In this document: positions 1-6,133 of the stretch, piece after piece
Layout of the letters: each line of letters begins with the position of its first letter
Numbering within the stretch: position 1 is the first letter of the stretch
From: Cyclostephanos tholiformis
Lineage: Eukaryota; Bacillariophyta; Thalassiosirophyceae; Thalassiosirales; Thalassiosiraceae
Assembly (NCBI GenBank): GCA_036939975.1
Contig: JALLPB010001005.1
Coordinates: forward strand, 1 to 11,732
Direction: 5' to 3'
Length of the DNA stretch: 11,732 bases
The notes under the pieces: model-generated
What the model saw: the letters and a program-made list of their open reading frames with translations, nothing else
The model's database searches: none
Told to the model about the DNA's origin: nothing
Translations under genes and position numbers: made by a program

Positions 1-530
1 CCTAAAGTGTAACAATAGTTACACAAGTTACAGTGAACTTCTGGGCTCATGTCAAATGCCTGTCTGCCATGCGATGTGAAGCAGGCAAACAATCAACAAC
101 ATCAGGGTGTGCACCATCAATATGCATGCCCCAACAGGATCAGCTGATAGCAATTGCAGCACCCTTGTGGTCTGTATCTCTGATCTGGGTGGCAGCTCCA
201 GTCATTGGTATTGTTTTTAGGTTAGTTACACAATGTCCTCTGCATGATATAATACAATACTCACATGTGGTGTTGTTCCATCCTCTTTATCATGATGAAC
301 TGGGTTACAACAAGCCCCTCAAGTCAAGGTTCTGTGGTCAATATTGCAAATGGATAATAGATGATGGAGCAAGATCCCGACCAGCCGATTCCATGCCCTG
401 CTTGTGGCTTGTGGCTAACTTGCGACATGGATTATTGCAGCCAAGTGGGTGATGACAGCTGAGATGATGTGCTATGCATGGAAAAAGATGGGCTTCTCCT
501 ACTTCCCAAACCAGGTATGGGGGTTGGTTG
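1..530 (+). pseudogene. Frameshifted relic resembling the C-terminal part of a pogo/DDE_1-type transposase
   Basis: No intact gene is present, but two pieces in different frames look like the end of one protein. In the frame of position 309, codons 309-323 read NKPLK, preceded by LFHPLYHDELGY and followed by SRFCGQYCKWIID. In another frame, codons from 425 read TWIIAAKWVMTAEMMCYAWK, then KMGFSYFP. In pogo/tigger-like DDE_1 transposases a 'PLD..xNKPfK' motif is followed about 60 residues later by a WI..aW..it.e.i..aWkk.Gf helix, and that order and spacing are seen here. The frame change between about 345 and 420 and in-frame stops show decay. The family call rests on motif memory alone and is tentative. 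Upstream of 270 I see no recognisable catalytic DDE residues. The stretch also holds several short TAGTTACACAA-like motifs (16-26, 229-236, 3308-3318). Confidence 0.4.
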
Positions 531-658
531 AGATTAATTATTCTTGTGTAGTAGGATTTAAATCATCTCAGTATTAGAAGCTTTTTTTATGATGTCAATC
601 GATACTATCATCGATGTTTCAATGATATTGATATTGTCGTAATATGATTATTATACTG

Positions 659-724
659 TTGTTGACAATATTATTGTTCATTATCAATGTTGCTGATGAT
701 ATTGTATGATAGTATTGTCAACAA
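659..724. repeat. 12-bp perfect inverted repeat in AT-rich DNA
   Basis: TTGTTGACAATA at 659-670 is the exact reverse complement of TATTGTCAACAA at 713-724. After one mismatch the pairing continues for two bases. The 42-nt loop is itself rich in the same words, so chance pairing in low-complexity DNA is a real alternative. Confidence 0.45.
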
Positions 725-1084
725 GGACAAGGATGAGCTTGTTTTGAGCTAGGTTTTTAATTACTGCAGTACTAATCCTCAAGATTACTTTAAAATACTG
801 ATTTTGGTTGGCCAGAGACAGTAATCACCCAATCCTGTTCCTGAGTAATTGTCTCCAAAACCACTTTGGCCTTTGCTCTGTATCTGTATGAAATTACATA
901 GAAAGCTACGTAGAAATTGTCTCCAGTATTACTGTGCAAAAAAAGGAATCCTGTAGGAATCCTAGGAATCCTGAAAAACACTGGATTTTCCAAAAGCAAA
1001 ACAGGAAAACTGAAACAGTAATTAGCAACATAGGTTTTGAGGATATCATCAAACAAGCTCATTGTAATCTATCATATAATCTAG

Positions 1085-1143
1085 TAGAATTGTTAAATGT
1101 TAATCAATCACAATACAATAGAATTATTAAACGTTAATTAATC
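1085..1143 (+). repeat. Diverged direct repeat, period 34 bp
   Basis: The 25-bp segment at 1085-1109 recurs at 1119-1143 with three substitutions. Both copies are built around TAGAATT.TTAAA.GTTAAT. No coding or regulatory role is apparent. Confidence 0.6.
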
Positions 1144-1231
1144 GATCATATTATCTTTAAAGCTCAATACATTTGTGATCACCGAGGATAATGCCAACAC
1201 AGCAACCTTCATTATGATGCATTTTGTTATG

Positions 1232-1257
1232 CCAAATGATGCTTGTGCATCATTTGG
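1232..1257. repeat. Perfect 11-bp hairpin with a 4-nt loop
   Basis: CCAAATGATGC at 1232-1242 pairs perfectly with GCATCATTTGG at 1247-1257 around a TTGT loop. In RNA, G1231 and U1258 could add a wobble pair. Short related words flank it (ATTATGATG at 1211-1219, CATCATAAT at 1289-1297), so it may be the core of a larger decayed palindrome such as a small inverted-repeat element. Confidence 0.6.
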
Positions 1258-1335
1258 TTACATTTCCTGCTCATGCATTATTAACCCATCATAATTGTCC
1301 GTGGCCAATTTTGAGTCTAGGGCCACTCTATATTA

Positions 1336-1959
1336 TTGGCCATTTTTTTAGCACCACCAGGAGATAAGCACCAGCCACTAAATCTATCTAGATTATTCAG
1401 AAAATTAAAAACAGGAGGAATTACATTGTGGCACAATGTGGACATTTTCAGAAACCCTCGAAGCAACCATTGGATTCAGTGCAAAATTTTACATTGTTCA
1501 TATCTGGGTCAACTCATGAAATCTCCCTCGCAGGTAAAGACCACGATGGCAACAACGATGACCTTCTAGACAAACCCCAAGACAACCTCATGATTGCCAA
1601 GCCCACATCCAAGATGGCCATCGCTGCCACCTCCAAGATGGCCACTGGCACCAAGACAACTGGCAAAACTGAGTCTGACTTTCAGTCGATGGCCCCTTCT
1701 GCTTCTGGCCGTTCTGTGTCGAAGCATCTACTGCTTTGACACCGATGACAAGTATGCTGTGTCATTTGACATGGAGGGGACAATGGACTACTGCCTTGTC
1801 TCCTTCTATGTCAATGGCACACTTCCCACTGGAAGGGGAGGGTACATCACAATGCTGTTGGAAGACGGCCACAGACTGGTTCTCATCCTAGCTAGATCAC
1901 TTTTCTACGGTACTCTTACATTTAATTTTTTGTTAGTGTTGAAACGTACTGTACCTTAA
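1336..1959 (+). pseudogene. Frameshifted protein-like fragments of unknown family
   Basis: I do not recognise this. Three overlapping open stretches exist in different frames. The frame starting near 1428 runs to a TGA at 1737-1739 and carries a short internal repeat (SKMAIAA / SKMATGT, about 1608-1660). The frame running to 1959 becomes protein-like after about 1728, with FDTDDKYAVSFDMEGTMDYC and then FYVNGTLP, a GGYITMLLEDGH segment and hydrophobic residues. The shift from a T/K/S-rich repeat in one frame to this alternating hydrophobic/polar pattern in another suggests a former gene or transposon protein broken by a frameshift near 1730. The alternative is a gene with introns I could not place, or chance open frames. 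Confidence 0.3.
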
Positions 1960-2042
1960 GTACTATATTATTTATCATACAAGCAAAGTGTACACTAGTG
2001 CAAAAAAAGTGGTATTTTTGCCCCTAAAAACGAAGGCCAAGT

Positions 2043-2134
2043 CTAATTGCACCCCCCCATTTTTATTACTGGTCACACACCCCCTGTGCATGATCTTGTG
2101 TGACCCATGCTTGGACTTCATGGGGGAGCATTAG
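2043..2134. repeat. Concentric 92-bp imperfect inverted repeat
   Basis: The outer arms CTAATTGCACCCCCCCAT (2043-2060) and ATGGGGGAGCATTAG (2120-2134) pair imperfectly. The inner arms GGTCACACA (2071-2079) and TGTGTGACC (2097-2105) pair perfectly. Both pairs share the same centre near 2088, which a chance pairing would not usually do. It may be a small inverted-repeat element or a stable RNA hairpin; no protein is encoded. Confidence 0.55.
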
Positions 2135-2519
2135 CTATTGCGGTAGAGTGGGGCAAAGTATTGGCATGGGTGGTTACAAAAAATGGGTAAAAAAAAGGAT
2201 CATATGATAACGCGTAAACACAACACAAAAAACACAACCACACAACACAACACACACAACAACCAGCTCGAGCCACCACCACCCACTGGCTTTTCCCTCT
2301 CTCTCCATGGGTAGAGCAGTGGCGCCATTAAACCATGGCGCTGCCACTCCCCAATGCCATGCACAAGCCGTGAGCCATCGGGCTTGCATTCGCTGTTGTT
2401 GGTTTGCTCGTTTGGGGGGGGGGGAAGAGAGGGATCGAAAAATAGAGGGGAGAGGGGGGTTCCTTGGCCTTAAAAGGTGGCTGCTGTTTTGCAAATACAT
2501 GCAACAATCCAAGAAAAGT

Positions 2520-2885
2520 TGGCCTGGGCAATGGAGGGGGTGTTGGGGAGGATGCATAACCATGGCGGAATGCGTGGGGGGGATGCCATGTCTTCGGTTT
2601 GGTCGTCGAAATAAATCGATGAAAATTATGAGTGAGGGGGATGGGGCCATGGCCGTAGGTGGCCGCCGCTCAATATGGGGACACAACAACCAACCAAAAG
2701 TCTGTCAACAGTGGGAGAGACATCAGGGAAGGCACTAGACCGTGGCGGAATGTTTGTGGTGGGTGTTTTGCCATCATTTGGCGGCGGTAAATGAGGTGAC
2801 AAAAAATCAAAAATAAAAATATGTCGCGGCCTTAGATGGCCGGGAAACGATGTAAAAAACACACACAACATCCAACCAAAAATGA
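2520..2885. repeat. Decayed tandem duplication, period about 176-180 bp
   Basis: Matching landmarks recur in the same order. TGGCGGAATG occurs at 2563-2572 and 2743-2752, a purine-rich TTTGG(T/C)(C/G)G(T/G)CG segment follows each, then a GGCCGTAGGTGGCCG-like against GGCCTTAGATGGCCG-like block, and CCAACCAAAA near 2690 and 2873. Sequence between landmarks has diverged strongly. This fits an old tandem repeat unit; it is not coding in any consistent frame. Confidence 0.45.
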
Positions 2886-3079
2886 GCGCCCTCAATGGGG
2901 GGGAGATAGGATGGGATGAGCAAATGGCAGTGGGCACAGGGGAAGCACAATTTGATCGTTTTGGGGGCAATTGAGTAGGAGTATCATTAAAAAATAAGAC
3001 AAAATCGATGAGTTTATTAAATTAAATTTTTTCTCAGCTGATTTACAAAATGAAATGAAATCCTTCAACAGGGCCATCA

Positions 3080-3207
3080 AACACCTATCGTTAAGGTGTT
3101 ACTGGGAGGGTTTTGTCTGAATTACAAAACCAGGGTCGCTGGAACCGGTGAACAGCTCCACCATGGTTGTGTTCTATTATTTTAACTGGGTGATCTCGGG
3201 GATCACC
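3080..3207. repeat. Cluster of three small hairpins
   Basis: There are three perfect stems: AACACCT/AGGTGTT (3080-3086 with 3094-3100), GGTTTTGT/ACAAAACC (3109-3116 with 3124-3131) and GGTGATC/GATCACC (3189-3195 with 3201-3207). Loops are 7, 7 and 5 nt. The spacing might indicate a structured RNA, but no tRNA T-loop or other known RNA signature was found. Confidence 0.4.
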
Positions 3208-3425
3208 TAAATGCACCTATTCCTATGTAGAAAGCCAACGAGAGATAAGTTGTTGTTGTTTTTTGTGATATCATAGATAATAGATAATCACAATTACACT
3301 AGACATTTAGTTACACAAATTGCAAAGAACTTCTCCTTCAGAAAACCATTGTTTTTTCATAGGAATTAATACCAAAAAATTAAAAATGTAGAAAAGTGAT
3401 CCAGCTAGGATGAGAACCAGTCCAC

Positions 3426-3917
3426 ATGATCAGGTGGAGCTGTCTCATTGATGGCTTCCTTTTCACAATGGAGCACCTATGCTCCATCATGGGAGCTGAG
3501 TACCCAGACTCTCATGACAAGGTCATGCAATCAATCTTGCATGACATGACGGAGATGGAAGCAAACTGAACTCCTCTGGGGGAAACCCCAGGAACAGGAA
3601 ATTCAACCGTCGATAGGATCACGATGCCCTATCGGTCACCGCTTCCTCTCGCCCCCATCATCGACTTGAGGGGGTGCAAGAACTACCAGTACAACATGAT
3701 TATGCGGGTGAAGACTCAGCTAGCGGAGCAGTGCAAAACGGCCAAGAAGATCACCAAGACAGAACAGCTCGAGCTCTACAAAGTTGCGAGCAGCCATGGC
3801 ACAACTCCTACTAGCCCTGGTGCTCATCGTGGAAGGAAGGGGGCGGAAGCCATAGTGAGGTGAATGAGTGAGGAGAATGAGGAGGAAAGCAACGTGTACT
3901 TGGCGGACAATGAATAA
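3426..3917 (+). pseudogene. Protein-like reading frame broken by two TGA codons
   Basis: One frame runs from the ATG at 3426 to the TAA at 3915-3917 and is interrupted only by TGA at 3567-3569 and 3861-3863. The first part contains LIDGFLFTMEHLCSIMG. The middle part (from about 3624) contains DLRGCKNYQYNMIMRVKTQL and a lysine-rich helix. The last part is acidic (MSEENEEESNVY). The frame is preceded by a TGA at 3411. Reading through both stops would give about 163 codons. The base composition is more gene-like than the surrounding DNA. I do not recognise the family. The simplest reading is a decayed gene or transposon gene; an intron spanning the first stop is possible but I could not place one convincingly. 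Confidence 0.35.
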
Positions 3918-4334
3918 CGTCTATTATTTATTTCATTAGTAACACATTTTTTACCATCTCAGTAACACTCCGTCTGTAACATTAGTGAGTAACGTAGTTA
4001 CAAGTCAGTAAGTAGCACAGTGTAAATGTTACTATACAGGATTCCCTCGTCTCGATTGGCGGGGAACGTGTCCACGAGGAGCCGCGGCGGGCAAATCATC
4101 ACAAATCGACATCGACAGGCATCATCGTCGTCATTCATCGTCATCACGCGCGGCGCCCTCTCCATATCATCATCCCCCGCACCGCGCCGTCGTTGTCGTC
4201 ATTTTCATTTCATCCCCTCATTACTCACCCCCTTATCCCCTCTCCCCTCCTCCATCCCGGGCATCGAACGAACGAACGAACGAACGAACGAAATAATTAC
4301 ATCAGTATACATAAACAATCAAACAAAATATACT
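3918..4334 (+). promoter_or_regulatory. Upstream region and probable 5' leader of the histidine gene
   Basis: Positions 3930-4010 are rich in AGTAAC/GTTAC words on both strands. From about 4180 the DNA becomes pyrimidine-rich, followed by the (CGAA)7 microsatellite at 4265-4292 and an A/T-rich segment right before the ATG at 4335. This profile fits a transcribed leader better than coding sequence, although the frame stays open from an ATG at 4026. No TATA box or defined operator is evident. Confidence 0.45.
4265..4292 (+). repeat. (CGAA)7 microsatellite
   Basis: Seven perfect copies of CGAA lie 42 bp upstream of the preferred start codon. In the open upstream frame they would encode an NERT-type repeat, which looks accidental and argues that this segment is untranslated leader. 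Confidence 0.9.
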
Positions 4335-5996
4335 ATGGCCTGCCTTCCCTACCCGACCTTCCTCGACGCTCGCACCTCGACGTCGAACGGTGGAATCTCC
4401 ATGTCCGCCGTGGGACGCGTGCGCGTCCATCCGTCGAGATGTCCCGGGAGCAGTGGGCTCGTCGTCGACGACGTCGATATCGGCGCGACGACGACGATGG
4501 CCGCGCCGTCGTACGCCGCCGTCGAGGAGTACCGCGCGATAGTCGCGAAGCTCGCGGATTCCGCCGTCGCATCATCCTCCTCGAACGGGGAGGATCGATC
4601 GTCGTCGTCGGCGGCGGCGGCGGCGTTTACTTCGGGGGGTGGGGTGGGGGTGGGGGGGGACGACGTCGGCGAATTCGAAGTCGAAATCGCCCGGGCGAAG
4701 AAGGGACTAATCAAGGAGGGAACGGCCATGGCATCGTCGTACCTACGAGGCACGCTTGGCATCGACGTATCGATAATCGACGTCGAGATCGTCATCGATG
4801 CCGACGATGCGATTAACACCGATGGACTAATCGCGTCGTCGTTCCTCGATGCGGGGTGCGCGTACGTGGTCATAATGGCGAATGGGGTACAACTCGATGA
4901 CGACCATGGGGTCGATGCCGCATTGTCCAGGGCGCCAATGGCGTCCGATCGCGGTTTGTCCATGGCCCTATCGGCGTGCGACGCGACGCGAGTGCCGAGG
5001 GAGAGGCTCGTGCTGCATTGCGACACGACGCTCGACGGAGGCGGGACGTTTTGGGGGACGATGCTCGCGCGTTTGGACGAGGTCGTTGATAGGGTCGGCA
5101 CGATATCAGTCCGGTCGGAGGGCGCGGATCTTATTCGTTCCTCGTCGTCGATGACGTTACCCGTGATGATACCGAGACTTATCGCGAGGTTGAAAGTGGT
5201 GGTACAGCTGGACGCGAGGGTCAGTTCGTCCATCGACGAATTGACGAGCGCCGTGATTTCCCTATCCAAAATAATCGGCGAGAATGGGGGATCGATAACG
5301 CTGATCGATCCAACGTGCGAGCAGCTCGGTGCGTGTTACGCGGCGTGCATGAACACCGATCGTCCAGACGGGCTTTTCCCCACGGTCGTATGCACCAGGA
5401 ATAACGAGGCGTTGGGTTTGGTATACTCGAGCAAGGAATCGATAATCGAGGCGTTACGTACCGGCCGGGGGGTGTACCACTCCCGATCTCGTAACGGATT
5501 ATGGCGCAAGGGGGATACGTCCGGACATCATCAGACTTTGCATCGAATCGACGCCGATTGCGACGCCGACGCCCTGCGATTCACCGTGACGCAGAATGGC
5601 GACGGTGACACGAGGGCGTTCTGTCACCTGAACACGCTGACTTGCTGGGGCGAACCGCGCGGCATTCGTCATCTCGAGGGGACGCTCGTTAGTCGCTTAC
5701 GCCACGCCCCGGCGGGATCGTACACGAAGCGCCTGTTCGACGATAATACGTTATTACGCAACAAGCTCGTCGAGGAGGCGCAGGAGCTGAGCGAGGCGAC
5801 GACGAGGGAACACGTCGCCGAGGAACTCGCGGACGTGTTGTACTTCGCGATGGTCCGTGCTGTTGCCGCGGGGGTGAGCATCGACGACGCCGTCGCCGAA
5901 TTGGACAGGAGGGCGCGTAAGATGACGAGGAGGCAGGGTGATAGCAAGGCTTATAGGATCAAGGCCGGCGAGGAAATCTTGGCCAAGAAGGGATGA
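4335..5996 (+). CDS. HIS4-like phosphoribosyl-AMP cyclohydrolase / phosphoribosyl-ATP pyrophosphatase
   Basis: The predicted 553-residue enzyme performs two steps of histidine biosynthesis: pyrophosphate removal from phosphoribosyl-ATP (EC 3.6.1.31), then ring opening of phosphoribosyl-AMP (EC 3.5.4.19). Residues 1-120 are A/S/G-rich low complexity. Residues about 125-340 form an alpha/beta domain like the N-terminal domain of fungal HIS4. The TDRPDGLF (341-348) and VYSSK (363-367) landmarks also follow the fungal order. The cyclohydrolase has GRGVYHSRSRN (377-387), LWRKGDTSG (389-397), the Mg-binding D408-C409-D410-x-D412 and zinc cysteines C409, C430 and C437. The pyrophosphatase (449 to about 540) has YTKRLF, E480-E481-x2-E484 and E496-E497-x2-D500. 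All key residues are present. The protein ends without the histidinol dehydrogenase domain of fungal HIS4. ATG 4335 was chosen for its A(-3)/G(+4) context. An in-frame ATG at 4026 would add 103 residues, R/S-rich at first, which could be an organelle-targeting extension. No intron is needed. The gene converges on the gene to its right. Confidence 0.9.
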   Translation: MACLPYPTFLDARTSTSNGGISMSAVGRVRVHPSRCPGSSGLVVDDVDIGATTTMAAPSYAAVEEYRAIVAKLADSAVASSSSNGEDRSSSSAAAAAFTSGGGVGVGGDDVGEFEVEIARAKKGLIKEGTAMASSYLRGTLGIDVSIIDVEIVIDADDAINTDGLIASSFLDAGCAYVVIMANGVQLDDDHGVDAALSRAPMASDRGLSMALSACDATRVPRERLVLHCDTTLDGGGTFWGTMLARLDEVVDRVGTISVRSEGADLIRSSSSMTLPVMIPRLIARLKVVVQLDARVSSSIDELTSAVISLSKIIGENGGSITLIDPTCEQLGACYAACMNTDRPDGLFPTVVCTRNNEALGLVYSSKESIIEALRTGRGVYHSRSRNGLWRKGDTSGHHQTLHRIDADCDADALRFTVTQNGDGDTRAFCHLNTLTCWGEPRGIRHLEGTLVSRLRHAPAGSYTKRLFDDNTLLRNKLVEEAQELSEATTREHVAEELADVLYFAMVRAVAAGVSIDDAVAELDRRARKMTRRQGDSKAYRIKAGEEILAKKG

Positions 5997-6133
5997 TGAA
6001 ACATGAAGTTTAATTCATGACCGGTGGGTGAGGAGGGGGGGGGGGGGGGGGAGACATGCAATAACAAGGCTTGAAAAAGAAATTAAGTTAGAGTTAAGTC
6101 TTAAGTGCTCGATACCAGTTGACTTCGATTCAT
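5997..6133. other. Convergent intergenic region with a G17 run
   Basis: Only 137 bp separate the stop codons of the two facing genes, so their 3' untranslated regions probably meet or overlap. It contains 17 consecutive G residues at 6035-6051. No canonical AATAAA poly(A) signal was seen in either direction. Confidence 0.8.

Larger units (their letters stand above)
531..1335. other. Non-coding AT-rich stretch with short repeats and hairpins
   Basis: No convincing coding sequence was seen in either strand. From 580 to 720 the DNA is AT-rich and dominated by gatatt/attgtc-like words. It contains a perfect 12-bp inverted repeat, 659-670 with 713-724, around a 42-nt loop. From 940 to 975 there are three close copies of GGAATCCT. 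A 25-bp direct repeat with 3 mismatches lies at 1085-1109 and 1119-1143. A perfect 11-bp hairpin lies at 1232-1257. TGGCCAAT at 1302-1309 is inverted at 1335-1342. These look like decayed repetitive DNA rather than regulatory structure for a nearby gene. Confidence 0.5.
1960..3425. other. Non-coding stretch: low-complexity runs, hairpins and a decayed tandem duplication
   Basis: No credible gene was seen. Features are a concentric inverted repeat at 2043-2134, an A/C-only run at about 2215-2264, an imperfect palindrome at 2318-2348 (AGTGGCGCCAT against a partner with a 3-nt bulge), G-runs at about 2416, a diverged ~180-bp tandem duplication at about 2520-2885, and three small hairpins at 3080-3207. 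Open frames here, such as 2307-2738 (+) and 2174-2689 (-), are biased by homopolymers and resemble no domain. Confidence 0.5.

Noticed and set aside
33..452. A complete 139-residue gene
   Set aside because: Only part of the frame is protein-like and the continuation lies in another frame, so a relic is the better reading.
2174..2738. Open frames on both strands (171 and 143 residues)
   Set aside because: They run through homopolymers and A/C or G-rich repeats, and neither has a recognisable domain.
3080..3207. tRNA or known structured RNA
   Set aside because: No T-loop consensus, no anticodon-stem arrangement and no acceptor stem were found on either strand.
16..3334. LTR-like direct repeats at 16-42 and 3308-3334
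   Set aside because: They match at 23 of 27 positions but similarity stops at once on both sides, too short for LTRs; shared simple TTACACAA words are enough to explain it.
3567..3863. Selenoprotein with two UGA-coded residues
   Set aside because: No redox motif around either TGA and no recognised selenoprotein family; decay is simpler.
4349..5269. 306-residue open frame antisense to the histidine gene
   Set aside because: It is a shadow of CpG-rich codon usage, is S/T/A/P-rich with no domain, and overlaps a gene with all catalytic motifs intact.
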